Assembly: GCF_032268605.1 (NCBI RefSeq)
Contig: NZ_CP130318.1
Span: forward strand, 496,001 to 560,000
DNA length: 64,000 bases
Direction: 5' to 3'
Source: Paenibacillus aurantius
Lineage (GTDB): Bacteria > Bacillota > Bacilli > Paenibacillales > NBRC-103111
Shown: one piece after another, positions 7,805 through 16,174 of the stretch
Position numbering within the stretch: position 1 is the stretch's first letter
Layout of the letters: the number at the start of each line of letters is the position of its first letter
The notes under the pieces: generated by a model
Database searches by the model: none
Seen by the model: only the letters and a program-made list of their open reading frames with translations
Told to the model about the DNA's origin: nothing
Position numbers and translations under genes: made by a program

Positions 7805-7837
7805 TCCGGGCTATGCGGGGAATGGGGATGAAATTAC

Positions 7838-8014
7838 GTGAATACGACTGCGACAGCCACGGCAGCGGTCCATTTTCCATTGTTGATTATGCTGGTTTAT
7901 TTGATTTTTACCGGTGTGGGGATTTACGTGTTGGTCCTGGTGATTCAGTTTCTCCGCCGGGCCATCAAGGCTTTGGAGATTTATATCCGCTTAAACGGAA
8001 GTAAGCGGTTATGA
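7838..8014 (+). CDS. Small single-helix membrane protein
   Basis: 58 residues from the GTG at 7838 to TGA 8012-8014, overlapping the next gene's ATG as ATGA. The sequence has a short polar start (MNTTATATAAVH), one long hydrophobic helix (about 13-38: FPLLIMLVYLIFTGVGIYVL onward) and an amphipathic basic tail (FLRRAIKALEIYIRLNGSKRL). This pattern is common in small Paenibacillaceae membrane proteins. The translational coupling with the following DUF6886 gene and the clean membrane pattern favour a real gene over the alternative frame that crosses the region. Confidence 0.65.
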   Translation: MNTTATATAAVHFPLLIMLVYLIFTGVGIYVLVLVIQFLRRAIKALEIYIRLNGSKRL

Positions 8015-8529
8015 GGCACCTGTACCATTTTAGCGAGGAAGGGGAGATTGTCCTCTTTGAACCTCGCACAATTTATGACCAGACGGAGGCCAAGGTTTGG
8101 GCGATCGACGCCTTTCACGCTCCGCACTATTATTTCCCGCGGGATTGCCCGAGGATCTGCCTGTGGCCCAAGGACGAGACAACCGAGAAGGATGAGTCCC
8201 GGTTCTTCGGAATGTCGGCTGTCCGCCGGATGATCGCGGTCGAGAGCGGATGGTATGACCGAATCCGAAAAGGGCACCTTTATCGGTATGTTTTCGACGG
8301 GGAGGGATTCGGGGTAGAGGAACCGAATGCGGGCTACTACACCTCCGTCCGTGCAGTTAAGCCGTTACGGGTGGACCGGATCGAGGATTTGCCGGACGCT
8401 CTGCTTAAGGAAGGAATCGAGCTGAGGATCACGCCATCTCTCACGCCCTTGAAAGAGGCCGTCCTCCGGTCTACCCTTAACTTCTCCATGATTCGGATGC
8501 GGAATGCCCGGCAGGAGGGGACTCTCTAA
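8011..8529 (+). CDS. DUF6886 family protein
   Basis: 172 residues. The start RHLYHFSEEGEIVLFEPR, the segment KVWAIDAFHAPHYYFPRDCPRICLW and the later GWYDRIRKGHLYRYVFDGEGF match the DUF6886 family (uncharacterised, with a fold resembling ADP-ribosylating or RES-like small enzymes by general look only). No function can be assigned. It begins at an ATG overlapping the stop of the small membrane protein upstream, indicating coupled translation. Confidence 0.75.
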   Translation: MRHLYHFSEEGEIVLFEPRTIYDQTEAKVWAIDAFHAPHYYFPRDCPRICLWPKDETTEKDESRFFGMSAVRRMIAVESGWYDRIRKGHLYRYVFDGEGFGVEEPNAGYYTSVRAVKPLRVDRIEDLPDALLKEGIELRITPSLTPLKEAVLRSTLNFSMIRMRNARQEGTL

Positions 8530-8555
8530 CCTAACTAACCGAAGGAGCGATACGA

Positions 8556-8897
8556 ATGGAACGACGTCTTATCAAAAACGGAAGCTACGCCTTCCTGCTT
8601 GGGCTGCTGATAGGGATTCTTATTTTCCCGGACAAGCATACGGTAAACGCGGGGGCGGACCATCAGGTGATCTATGACCCCCTCCGGGTCTATCTGTTCA
8701 AGCTGCTCCGGTTCGCCTCCGTCCTTTCCTTGTTCACAATGGTTTTCGTGTGGGTACAGGGAACCTTCACCATAACGGGCAACCAGACCTCGCTGCTATC
8801 CCTGGTTTTGGGGTTTCTCAAGGCTTTCTTCCTCGTGCTGGTGGCAACCGTGCTGGGAATGCTGCTTTTGCGGTTTGTGACCGGATTGATTGATTGA
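8556..8897 (+). CDS. Small multi-pass membrane protein
   Basis: 113 residues with a GAAGGAGCG site before the ATG and about three hydrophobic helices (roughly 11-25, 47-67 and 80-108), plus a loop containing DKHTVNAGADHQVIYDPLRVY. No family recognised. It lies 26 bp after the DUF6886 gene and 54 bp before a secreted protein, so the four genes from 7838 to 9578 probably form one transcript ending at the terminator at 9587. Confidence 0.65.
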   Translation: MERRLIKNGSYAFLLGLLIGILIFPDKHTVNAGADHQVIYDPLRVYLFKLLRFASVLSLFTMVFVWVQGTFTITGNQTSLLSLVLGFLKAFFLVLVATVLGMLLLRFVTGLID

Positions 8898-8951
8898 GCG
8901 TGCCCTTAACCCTTTATCCTAGGGACCGAAGCCAATGGAGGTGGCCGGGTT

Positions 8952-9578
8952 TTGAAAAAGTTTATCCTTGGGTTAGGCTGTGGAATGGCATTGACCGCTG
9001 CGACGGCTGTGTTGGCCGCAGACACCATTCCAGCCTATTGGTTTCCCGCAACATTCGAAGTGAATGGACAGATCAAAGAAATCGGCAGCGAATATTCCGT
9101 GTTGAACTATAACGGTCATGCCTATGTGCCTATACGCTTTGCAGCCGAAAGCCTGGGGCTTGGAATCAGGTACATAGACAATACCAATGTCATTTCCATT
9201 AGGAATGAGCCAACTAACGTGGATGAAGTGGCCAAAACGATTTGGTTGGTTAAGTACCGTGTCACCAATGGAATGGACGGAAGCGAGGTAAAGAGGCTTT
9301 TGGGCGAGCCAAGCGTTGAACGAACTAACGATGATTCCCAACAAGCGGTTTGGCGATACGACTTATCTCCGGTCGAAGGATATACTTACGAGGATTTAGA
9401 TAAAATCGACGTCACTGGGCTGGAGCAAGGGAAGATAAAAGCCCAGCTTATCATGCATTGGTCCGACGAAGGCCAAGTGGATAGAACCACCTTGTGGTAC
9501 AAAACCAGTGAAGATAAATGGATTCACGTGTATTATTTGTACGAAGACGGTTCCACCACAGAAGCTTTATACGAATAA
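8952..9578 (+). CDS. Secreted protein with copper-amine-oxidase-like domain
   Basis: 208 residues from a TTG start preceded by GGAGGTG. A signal peptide (MKKFILGLGCGMALTAATAVLAAD) is followed by a copper-amine-oxidase N-terminal-like domain (about residues 30-80: VNGQIKEIGSEYSVLNYNGH, YVPIRFAAESLGLGI, then NVISI), a surface module frequent in Paenibacillus. The C-terminal half (GMDGSEVKRLLGEPSVER onward) looks like a small SmpA/BLIP-like repeat domain. Likely cell-surface or secreted; the role is unknown. Last gene before a strong terminator. Confidence 0.7.
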   Translation: MKKFILGLGCGMALTAATAVLAADTIPAYWFPATFEVNGQIKEIGSEYSVLNYNGHAYVPIRFAAESLGLGIRYIDNTNVISIRNEPTNVDEVAKTIWLVKYRVTNGMDGSEVKRLLGEPSVERTNDDSQQAVWRYDLSPVEGYTYEDLDKIDVTGLEQGKIKAQLIMHWSDEGQVDRTTLWYKTSEDKWIHVYYLYEDGSTTEALYE

Positions 9579-9586
9579 AGCGAAAG

Positions 9587-9617
9587 AAAGCATCATCCTC
9601 AGATGGTGCTTTTTTTA
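9587..9617 (+). terminator. Intrinsic terminator
   Basis: Stem AAAGCATCATC with GATGGTGCTTT around a CTCA loop, then a run of T. Confidence 0.9.
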
Positions 9618-9660
9618 TAAAAAATGGCGTGTGTAATTGGTTGAGAGCCAGCATAAAAAG

Positions 9661-9689
9661 TAGACAGCATCTGCCATAACTTGGATAAT
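9661..9689 (+). promoter_or_regulatory. SigA-type promoter for the HAD-GrpB-phosphatase operon
   Basis: TAGACA (9661-9666), 17 bp, GATAAT (9684-9689), 78 bp before the HAD gene. Each hexamer has one deviation from consensus. Confidence 0.5.
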
Positions 9690-9767
9690 GAAAGAGCAGG
9701 ATGCGTTGAAGGATTCGTTTAAGAGAAGGGGGAAATCGATCTCCCAAGAGAAGGGAAGAGTGCTGGA

Positions 9768-10463
9768 ATGTCCTCCGTACAAGCGGTTCTGTTCGACCTC
9801 TACGAAACCTTGATTACCGAATACGCCGGCGGCTCCCGCAAGGTGAGCCGGGAAGGCCGGGATTACGCAAGCCTTCTCGGCCTCTCCAATGAGGAGTTCA
9901 AGCGGGAATGGGGCCGGCGCCATGAGCCGAGAATGACGGGAGCCCTGGCGACCTTCCCGCTGGTGGTTCAAGACATCCTAAGCGAGCGGGGACTAAAGGG
10001 GGAGGACGAGGTGCTGGCTTCCCTGTATCAGGAAAGACTTCAAGAGAAGGCGGTTCCCTTCGAGGATATTCCGGAGGAAATCGTAGATATGCTGGAAGGA
10101 CTGAAGGCGAAGGGGCTTCGGCTCGCCCTGATCAGCAACTGCACGGAGGAAGAGGTACGCGCTTGGCCTGCCAGCCGGATCGCTTCCTATTTCGACGTGA
10201 TCCTCTTCTCCTATGAAGAGGGCTGTGCCAAGCCGGATCGGAGAATCTACGAAAGGGTGTGCTCCCGGCTGCAGGTCCGGGCAGAGGAGTGCCTGTTCGT
10301 GGGAGACGGCGGGTCGAACGAGCTGGACGGGGCCGTCCAAAGCGGAATGAAAGCCTACCAGGCGTGCTGGTTCGTGCCGGATTCCATCAGCGGCGGAATC
10401 TCGGGATACCCGAAGCTTAACAAGCCTTCCGAGCTGCTGGAACAGGTGGACGCTTTGATGTAA
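9768..10463 (+). CDS. HAD superfamily hydrolase
   Basis: 231 residues of a HAD phosphatase. Motif I is FDLYETL, with the nucleophile Asp10 but Tyr at the second Asp position, as in haloacid dehalogenase-like members; motif II is LALISNCT, motif III the Lys in CAKPDRRIY, and motif IV GDGGSNELDG. The helical cap domain lies between residues ~20 and 100. It probably dephosphorylates a small metabolite. First gene of a three-gene group with a GrpB-family protein and a histidine phosphatase. Confidence 0.85.
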   Translation: MSSVQAVLFDLYETLITEYAGGSRKVSREGRDYASLLGLSNEEFKREWGRRHEPRMTGALATFPLVVQDILSERGLKGEDEVLASLYQERLQEKAVPFEDIPEEIVDMLEGLKAKGLRLALISNCTEEEVRAWPASRIASYFDVILFSYEEGCAKPDRRIYERVCSRLQVRAEECLFVGDGGSNELDGAVQSGMKAYQACWFVPDSISGGISGYPKLNKPSELLEQVDALM

Positions 10464-10484
10464 CAACCATCCAAGGAGGAGCCC

Positions 10485-11033
10485 ATGCCAGAGCCTATTG
10501 TTGTCGTCCCCTATGACGAAAGCTGGAAAGAGGAATTCCAAAGGACCGGAAGCCTGCTCCGACAGGCCCTAGGGGAGCGGGCTCTCCGGATCGACCACAT
10601 CGGGTCTACGTCGGTCGCCGGGCTTGACGCCAAGCCCATCGTGGACATCCAGATCTCGGTGGCGGCCCTGGAGCCCATGGTCTATAAGCCCCTGCTGGAA
10701 GCGGCCGGTTATCTCCATCAGGCGGATAACCCGGACCGGACCAAGCGCTACTTCCGGGAGAGCCCGGGCAGGAAGCGAACCCACCTGCATGTGAGGGAAG
10801 CCGGAAGCTGGCCGGAGCAGCTCAGCCTGCTCTTCCGGGACTACCTGCGGGAGCAGGAAAGCGCCCGCGTCCTGTACGCTGCGGAGAAACATGCGTTGGC
10901 GAGAAAATACAAACAACCGCAGGAGCGGGAGCTTTACGTGGAGGGCAAGGGGCCGGTCGTATGGCAGATCCTTCAAGAGGCCCATCAATGGAGCCAGCGG
11001 ACGGGCTGGAGGCCGGGAGGCTCGGATGCCTAA
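10485..11033 (+). CDS. GrpB/UPF0157 family nucleotidyltransferase-like protein
   Basis: 182 residues. The hallmark HIGSTSVAGLDAKPIVDIQI (about residues 38-57) holds the GS and DxD-like residues of the nucleotidyltransferase fold shared by GrpB proteins, and the C-terminus has the usual YVEGKGPVVWQIL. Catalytic activity is not proven for most members. The gene lies 21 bp after a HAD hydrolase and 45 bp before a histidine phosphatase. A second GrpB gene is at 22541. Confidence 0.85.
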   Translation: MPEPIVVVPYDESWKEEFQRTGSLLRQALGERALRIDHIGSTSVAGLDAKPIVDIQISVAALEPMVYKPLLEAAGYLHQADNPDRTKRYFRESPGRKRTHLHVREAGSWPEQLSLLFRDYLREQESARVLYAAEKHALARKYKQPQERELYVEGKGPVVWQILQEAHQWSQRTGWRPGGSDA

Positions 11034-11078
11034 TCTATCAGTCGTAACCGGGCACGCCTTAATCATCAGGGGGGAAGT

Positions 11079-11624
11079 ATGAAGCGAATTTATCTTGTCC
11101 GTCACAGCCAGGCCGCAGGCCAGGAGCCGGAAGCCCCGTTAACGGAAACGGGCGCTCAGCATGCTTTGGAGCTGGCCGAATTTCTACAGGACCGCCAGGT
11201 GGGATATATCGTATCCAGTCCTTTTGTCAGGGCGATGGAGACCATCAAGCCGTTAAGCGATCGGATTCAAGTGGAGGTCCGCACGGACGGCCGGCTGCAG
11301 GAGCGCGTCCTCAGCGCCGTGCCGCTCGCGGATTGGATGGAGAAGCTTGAGGCCACCTACCAAGACGATCTTCTGAAATACGAAGGGGGAGAATCGGCGA
11401 AGGAGGCGGCCGAACGGGGGCTGCAGGTAATCGGGGAGCTGCGGCAGAGGCCGGAGAGTTCCCTGGTGGCGGTGACCCATGGAGCACTGCTTTCCTTGAT
11501 CCTCCGGCATTACGACGGCCGCTTCGGCTTCGAGAACTGGAGGCGTCTGACTAATCCGGATGTGTATGAGCTTACGCTTGAGGGGACCGAGGGTACCGTC
11601 AAAAGAATTTGGGAGAGCGGCTGA
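11079..11624 (+). CDS. Histidine phosphatase family protein
   Basis: 181 residues of the phosphoglycerate-mutase-like fold. The catalytic motif is YLVRHSQA (His9), with Ser where most members have Gly. The second half provides SSPFVRAMET with the phosphate-binding Arg, and VAVTHGALLSL supplies the second catalytic His. It is probably a broad phosphatase; the substrate is unknown. Third gene of a likely operon. Its stop codon lies inside the terminator stem. A paralogue is at 31065. Confidence 0.85.
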   Translation: MKRIYLVRHSQAAGQEPEAPLTETGAQHALELAEFLQDRQVGYIVSSPFVRAMETIKPLSDRIQVEVRTDGRLQERVLSAVPLADWMEKLEATYQDDLLKYEGGESAKEAAERGLQVIGELRQRPESSLVAVTHGALLSLILRHYDGRFGFENWRRLTNPDVYELTLEGTEGTVKRIWESG

Positions 11625-11652
11625 TCCGGGGATGACGGTCAGCTGCTTTTTT
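11616..11652 (+). terminator. Intrinsic terminator
   Basis: AGCGGCTGA pairs with TCAGCTGCT (one G-U), followed by T6. The stem begins within the last codons of the phosphatase gene. Confidence 0.8.
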
Positions 11653-11762
11653 ATGTTCTCCGGCCGTGTCCCGCTCGGCTTCAGAATTCGTCCTTTCCTC
11701 CCCATCGTTTTGTAGTAGAATGTTATAGAGGAAAATCCACTTATTGGGATAGTGAGGAAAGG

Positions 11763-12992
11763 ATGAACGAAGTGAAAAGCTTGGCAGCTCGATGGTTTCA
11801 ACAGTATTGGAATCCGTATCTGGCCATGGGTGCGGCAGGCGTTCTAAGCGCCTTATATTTTGGAATAACGGGAACGGTGTGGGCCGTCACCGGTGAGTTT
11901 ACCCGCCTCGGCGGTCACATCATGCAGTCTTTTGGTGCCGATATCCAGAACTGGAGCTATTTCGGTCTGATCGGCATGAAAGGGACCACCTTCAGCCGAA
12001 CGGATGGCTGGATCGTCTGGGGCATGTTTATCGGGGCCTTGATCATGATTCTGCTCAGCAACAATTTTAAGATCCGGGCCCCCCGGCAGAAAAGACGCTA
12101 TGTTCAAGGCCTGGCCGGAGGAATCATTGCCGGCTTTGGGGCGCGCTTGGCTCTTGGCTGCAACCTGGCGGCTTTTTTTACCGGCGTTCCGCAATTCTCT
12201 TTCCACGCCTGGTTGTTCATGGTTTCCACCGCCCTCGGTACCTATTTCGGGGTGAAGCTGGTGAATACCTCCTGGTGGAAAGGCCGGGCCCGGCTGCATA
12301 AAGGAAATACGCTCGCTCCGGCCAAGCCTGCGGGAACGGTCCAGCCCTATATCGGTCTGCTTCTGGCGCTCGGGTATGCCGTCCTGATTGCCGTTTTCTT
12401 CCTGACCGGCCGGACCATGCTCGGGGTAGCCGCCTTGTTCGGGGCCTTCTTCGGCATTCTGATTGAAAGAGGCCAAATCTGCTTCACCTCGGCGTTTCGG
12501 GATCTTTGGATCAGCGGACGGGCGACTATGACCAAGGCGATCATTGCAGGTATAGCCGTCAGCTCCGTCGCTACTCTGCTCATTCTGGTCGCTTATGGAA
12601 TGGATCCCATCACCAAAATTGCGGCCCCCAGCACGCTGGTCGGCGGGATTCTGTTCGGACTCGGCATCGTGATGGCCGGCGGCTGCGAGACGGGAATGAT
12701 GTACCGGCTGATGGAAGGCCAGATCGTTTTTCTGCCGGTGTTCGTCGGCAATATCCTCGGAGCTTCGGTGCTGGCTTATGCCTGGGATCATCTTGGAGTC
12801 TACAACACGCTGGTTAAAAGCGGCTCCAAAATCAACTGGTTCGTCTCCATGGGACCGGCGGGCGCTCTGACGGCCACTCTTCTTCTTCTCGGCCTGGCCT
12901 TCGCGGCAGCCGTGTATTGGGAAAGAAATTATCGGTTTGGTACCGGCTTAAAGAAAGGGGATGTTACCCATGAGTTCAAAAATGTCCATTGA
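11763..12992 (+). CDS. YeeE/YedE-family sulfur compound transporter
   Basis: 409 residues, strongly hydrophobic, with about nine or ten membrane segments. It matches the YeeE/YedE (TsuA) family that carries thiosulfate or other sulfur compounds across the membrane. Three conserved Cys needed in TsuA-type relay are present: Cys133 in RLALGCNLAAFF, Cys240 in ERGQICFTSAF and Cys308 in MAGGCETGMMYR. The neighbour is a TusA-like protein whose start lies inside its last codons, the usual YeeE-YeeD arrangement. Import of a reduced sulfur (or selenium) species is the likely role; the substrate is inferred. Confidence 0.85.
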   Translation: MNEVKSLAARWFQQYWNPYLAMGAAGVLSALYFGITGTVWAVTGEFTRLGGHIMQSFGADIQNWSYFGLIGMKGTTFSRTDGWIVWGMFIGALIMILLSNNFKIRAPRQKRRYVQGLAGGIIAGFGARLALGCNLAAFFTGVPQFSFHAWLFMVSTALGTYFGVKLVNTSWWKGRARLHKGNTLAPAKPAGTVQPYIGLLLALGYAVLIAVFFLTGRTMLGVAALFGAFFGILIERGQICFTSAFRDLWISGRATMTKAIIAGIAVSSVATLLILVAYGMDPITKIAAPSTLVGGILFGLGIVMAGGCETGMMYRLMEGQIVFLPVFVGNILGASVLAYAWDHLGVYNTLVKSGSKINWFVSMGPAGALTATLLLLGLAFAAAVYWERNYRFGTGLKKGDVTHEFKNVH

Positions 12993-13209
12993 TTACACGC
13001 TCGATGTCCGGGGAGAGTCCTGCCCCTACCCGGTGATCTACACGCTGGAAACCTTGCGGGACATGCACAAAGGCCAGCTCCTGCAGGTGATCGCCGATTG
13101 TCCGGCCTCCTTCCGCAACGTGCCGGAGGAAGTGGTCAAGCACGGCTATACGCTTGCTCAGGATCCGGTCCGGAACGGACGGGAGCTTATTTTCTACATT
13201 ACGGTGTAG
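12970..13209 (+). CDS. TusA/YeeD-like sulfur relay protein
   Basis: 79 residues from the ATG at 12970 (AAAGGGG nine bases upstream), better supported than the ATG at 12961, which sits too close to that site. The sulfur-carrying motif is RGESCPYPV, with Cys18 and the CPxP signature, in a compact beta-alpha fold ending with DPVRNGRELIFYITV. It is expected to accept sulfur delivered by the YeeE-type transporter, whose reading frame it overlaps by 23 bp. Confidence 0.85.
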   Translation: MSSKMSIDYTLDVRGESCPYPVIYTLETLRDMHKGQLLQVIADCPASFRNVPEEVVKHGYTLAQDPVRNGRELIFYITV

Positions 13210-13250
13210 AGCCCGGACCGCCGGGCCGGTTTATTCAAAAGGAGGATTCC

Positions 13251-13823
13251 ATGATCAACCTGAGCCATCTGGGGCCAGCCGATCCGGTGAAAATCATTGT
13301 AGGGGCCTCCTCGCAAGATTATCCCGGCTGGATCCCCACCCAGGAGGAAGACTTGAATCTGCTGAACCGCTCGGATTGGGAAGAGAGCTTCGGCAGCAGG
13401 CGAATCGACGTCATTCTGTCTGAGCATGTATGGGAGCATTTGACCTATGACGAAGGCATGGAGGCCGCCCGCATCTGCTTCGATTATTTGAAGCCGGGCG
13501 GGTATATCCGATGTGCTGTCCCGGACGGGAATTTTCCGAATGAGTGGTATCAGAATATGGTCAAGGTGGGAGGGCCGGGGCCGGCCGATCATCCCGCCGC
13601 CAGTCACAAGATCGTTCATACCTACCGGACGCTGACCCGAATGTTTGAGGAGGCCGGCTGCAAGGTAAAGCTGCTTGAATACTGCGACGATTCCGGAGTC
13701 TTTCACCGGGAGGAGTGGGATCCGCAGGATGGATTTATCTACCGCTCGTTCCGGTTTGACCACCGCAACAAGGACGGGGAGCTGGGGTTCGTCTCGCTGA
13801 TTGTGGATGCGGTGAAGGAATAG
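13251..13823 (+). CDS. Predicted SAM-dependent methyltransferase (COG4627 type)
   Basis: 190 residues from the ATG at 13251, placed by AAGGAGGATTCC; longer upstream frames run through the TusA gene. The sequence keeps the later methyltransferase elements: DVILSEHVWEHLTYDEGMEAARICFDYLKPGGYIRCAVPDG is the loop after motif III. The glycine-rich motif I is replaced by an unusual IIVGASSQDYPGW. The substrate is unknown. It follows the sulfur-transport pair by 41 bp and ends at a terminator. Confidence 0.75.
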   Translation: MINLSHLGPADPVKIIVGASSQDYPGWIPTQEEDLNLLNRSDWEESFGSRRIDVILSEHVWEHLTYDEGMEAARICFDYLKPGGYIRCAVPDGNFPNEWYQNMVKVGGPGPADHPAASHKIVHTYRTLTRMFEEAGCKVKLLEYCDDSGVFHREEWDPQDGFIYRSFRFDHRNKDGELGFVSLIVDAVKE

Positions 13824-13827
13824 GGTC

Positions 13828-13860
13828 AGGCTGTCGAGAAAGTCTCGGCAGCTTTTTTTT
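13828..13860 (+). terminator. Intrinsic terminator
   Basis: GCTGTCGAGA pairs with TCTCGGCAGC around AAG, followed by T8. Confidence 0.9.
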
Positions 13861-13879
13861 GTAGAAGACGAAAAAACGT

Positions 13880-13906
13880 AAAACCTTTTGAAGCCTTAAA
13901 CCCGTC
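13880..13906 (+). promoter_or_regulatory. Probable autoregulatory ECF sigma promoter
   Basis: AAAACC (13880-13885), 17 bp, CGTC (13903-13906). The AACC-TTTT / CGTC pattern is typical of Gram-positive ECF sigma factors and lies 20 bp before the GTG start of the ECF gene. Confidence 0.6.
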
Positions 13907-13925
13907 TTTCTTTAAGGGAAATGAG

Positions 13926-14504
13926 GTGAGACCGCTGCAAAGCGATGAACAGTTAATCCAGGAAGGGAAGCAGGGCATCGAAAGCTCGATGGAGCTGCTC
14001 ATCAAACGCCATTACCGGATGGTGTTCGCCTATATTTACCGGTATACCGGGGATTACCATACTTCGTATGACCTGACGCAGGAAACCTTTTGCAAGATGG
14101 TACGGGCTTTGGGTTCAAGGGATAAGGACAAAAGCTTTCCTTCCTGGCTGCTCAAGATTGCCCTTAATACATGCCGGGACCATTACCGCAGCGGAGCCTT
14201 TAAGGCGGGACAAGTCTCCCAGGAGTGGGAGGAGGGGATCGCCGACCCGAATGCCCTGCTGGTGGACCTTATCGAGCGCAAGCTCGAGAACGCGGTGGTC
14301 CGCTCGGCCGTCATGGACCTGCCCCCGTATCAGCGGGAGACGATTATTTTGCGCTATTACCACGATTTGAAGATCAAGGACATTGCCGACCTGACGTCGG
14401 CCGGTGAATCCACCGTTAAGTCTCGTATTAAACAAGGGCTGGCAAAGCTTAAGATGCTGCTGGAAAGGAGGAGCCCGGATGACCGAAAGAAGACATCCCG
14501 ATGA
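13926..14504 (+). CDS. ECF-type RNA polymerase sigma factor
   Basis: 192 residues from a GTG start (AAGGGAAATGAG upstream). Region 2 is HYRMVFAYIYRYTGDYHTSYDLTQETFCKMVRAL (about residues 28-61); region 4 is YQRETIILRYYHDLKIKDIADLTSAGESTVKSRIKQGLAKL (about residues 134-175) with the DNA-contacting helix TVKSRI. No region 1 or 3, so it is an extracytoplasmic-function type. It overlaps a membrane protein gene by 26 bp and leads an operon with an ABC-2 exporter, like the sigY-yxlCDEFG operon of B. subtilis in plan but not in detail. Confidence 0.9.
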   Translation: MRPLQSDEQLIQEGKQGIESSMELLIKRHYRMVFAYIYRYTGDYHTSYDLTQETFCKMVRALGSRDKDKSFPSWLLKIALNTCRDHYRSGAFKAGQVSQEWEEGIADPNALLVDLIERKLENAVVRSAVMDLPPYQRETIILRYYHDLKIKDIADLTSAGESTVKSRIKQGLAKLKMLLERRSPDDRKKTSR

Positions 14505-15309
14505 AGGACCGGAAGACAGGCTGGACGAGGACGATCTGGACATTCGCCGGTTTCTGCAGAAGTATGAGGTGAAATACCCGGATGCCCGGGAGGTTGACCG
14601 CACGGTAGAGGCCGTGAAGCTTCATATGCGATTGGACGTCTCCCGGGAGCGGGGAGCGGGGCGGCGTCTCTTAAGACTGCTGCGGCTGGCGGTTTCGGAG
14701 GTATCCATTGTTCATCCTTCCTATTGGATGGTAAGCCTGGCTCTCTATTTGATCGGATTTCTAGTCGGAGAAGGCGGTCTTCCGGCATCCCCGGCCCAAA
14801 CGTTGTTTATTCTTTCCCCGATGCCGTTTCTTCTGGGAATGGCGGAGGTTTTCCGCAGCCGGGATGAAGGCATGCTCGAGCTGGAGATGTCGACGCCGTT
14901 TAACGGAGCCAGCGTACTCCTGGCCCGGCTGTCTATAGTGGGGGTGTATACCATTCTGTTAAACTCCCTGGCCGTCCTATGGTTAGCCGATTCGAGCAAC
15001 TTCTCCCGTCTCATGGGCATTACGGTGCTTTGGCTGACTCCCTTTACGCTGCTAAGCGGCTTGGCTCTCCTGGCAGCTTCCCGTTGGAGAGGGAGTACCG
15101 CCGTCCTCGTGACGATGACGGTATGGGTCGGCTTCTGTTTGGTGGCTGTCATGAGCCCCCCGCTCATGCGGAGCTTGCTGAGCGTGTCGGCCGTTTCTTC
15201 CCTGCTGCTGATGATAGCCGGTATTCTCCTGGCAGCGGGACAGGTACGCGGGCTGATCCGCCAGGCAAGCGAATGGGAAGGAGGATACGGCTTTGAAGCT
15301 GACCATTAA
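14479..15309 (+). CDS. Membrane protein, possible regulator of the ECF sigma factor
   Basis: 276 residues starting at the ATG at 14479 (AAAGGAGGAGCCCGG). The first ~65 residues are highly charged and cytoplasmic-like (RRFLQKYEVKYPDAREVDRT), followed by about six membrane helices from ~80 to ~260. No zinc-finger anti-sigma motif is visible. Position directly after the sigma gene, with overlap, suggests an anti-sigma or ABC-associated function, but that is inference. It may also be a permease subunit of the exporter that follows. Confidence 0.7.
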   Translation: MTERRHPDEGPEDRLDEDDLDIRRFLQKYEVKYPDAREVDRTVEAVKLHMRLDVSRERGAGRRLLRLLRLAVSEVSIVHPSYWMVSLALYLIGFLVGEGGLPASPAQTLFILSPMPFLLGMAEVFRSRDEGMLELEMSTPFNGASVLLARLSIVGVYTILLNSLAVLWLADSSNFSRLMGITVLWLTPFTLLSGLALLAASRWRGSTAVLVTMTVWVGFCLVAVMSPPLMRSLLSVSAVSSLLLMIAGILLAAGQVRGLIRQASEWEGGYGFEADH

Positions 15310-16171
15310 TCAGGTAACCCGAAGCTATAAAGGGAAAAAGGCCGTCGACGACGTGACCTGCGAGCTGACGCCAGGGGTTTACGGCTTGATCGGCCCGAAC
15401 GGTGCGGGCAAGACCACGCTGATGCGCATGCTTGCCGATGTCTTAAAGCCTACGGAGGGGGAGATCACCTTGAATGGGGAATCGATTCGGGTGCTCGATG
15501 ATCGTTACCGGGACCTCATTGGCTATCTTCCCCAGGATTGCGGGTTCTACAGCTATTTTACCGCTTCCAAGTTTCTTAGGTATATGGCTGCTCTCAAAGG
15601 AATGGGCAGGCGGGAGGCAGACCGCAGAATAGATGAGCTTCTGGACCTGATGAATCTAAGGGAGCAGAAGCATCAGAGGATTGGCAAATTCTCGGGAGGC
15701 ATGAAGCAGAGGCTGGGCATTGCTCAGGCATTGCTTAACGATCCGAAAATTCTCATCCTGGACGAGCCCACTGCCGGTTTGGATCCCAAGGAGCGGATCC
15801 GTTTCCGGAACCTGCTCTCGGATCTAGCCGGGGACCGGATTGTTATCGTCTCCACTCATATTATCTCGGATATGGAATCGATGGCGAAGGAAGTACTCCT
15901 GCTCAAGGAAGGAAGGCTCGTGAAGAAGGAGGAGCCGGAGGAGATTTTGAAGGAGCTGGACGGCAAGGTGTGGCAGTTATCCGCCAAGGCGGATGAGCTG
16001 CCGGAGTTAACACGCCGCTATTTAGTTGGCCGCGTGCAGCGAAAGGGCGATGGACTGAAGGCTCGGGTGATTTCGAAGGAAGCTCCGATTGGCTCTGCTT
16101 CACGGGAGACTCCCCAGCTCGAGGACATTTACCTGTACTATTTTGGGGATTCCCCGGAGTCGGAGGATTGA
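15293..16171 (+). CDS. ABC transporter ATP-binding protein
   Basis: 292 residues from a TTG at 15293 (GGAAGGAGG upstream), overlapping the previous gene by 17 bp. Walker A GPNGAGKTT (about 34-42), signature FSGGMKQRLGIAQAL (about 134-148), Walker B ILILDEPTAGLDP (about 155-167) and the switch His in VSTHI. An ABC-2 type exporter ATPase, matching the two permeases that follow. The substrate may be an antimicrobial or a cell-wall compound, by analogy with other ECF-linked exporters, but this is not shown. Confidence 0.9.
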   Translation: MKLTINQVTRSYKGKKAVDDVTCELTPGVYGLIGPNGAGKTTLMRMLADVLKPTEGEITLNGESIRVLDDRYRDLIGYLPQDCGFYSYFTASKFLRYMAALKGMGRREADRRIDELLDLMNLREQKHQRIGKFSGGMKQRLGIAQALLNDPKILILDEPTAGLDPKERIRFRNLLSDLAGDRIVIVSTHIISDMESMAKEVLLLKEGRLVKKEEPEEILKELDGKVWQLSAKADELPELTRRYLVGRVQRKGDGLKARVISKEAPIGSASRETPQLEDIYLYYFGDSPESED

Positions 16172-16174
16172 GCC

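Noticed and set aside
7792-8004. A 70-codon frame before the DUF6886 gene
   Set aside because: The frame at 7838-8014 has a clean membrane helix and an ATGA overlap with the next gene, so it is the better candidate.
11853-12791. A 312-codon antisense frame over the YeeE/YedE gene
   Set aside because: Composition full of His, Gln, Pro and Gly; the sense strand is an obvious membrane transporter.
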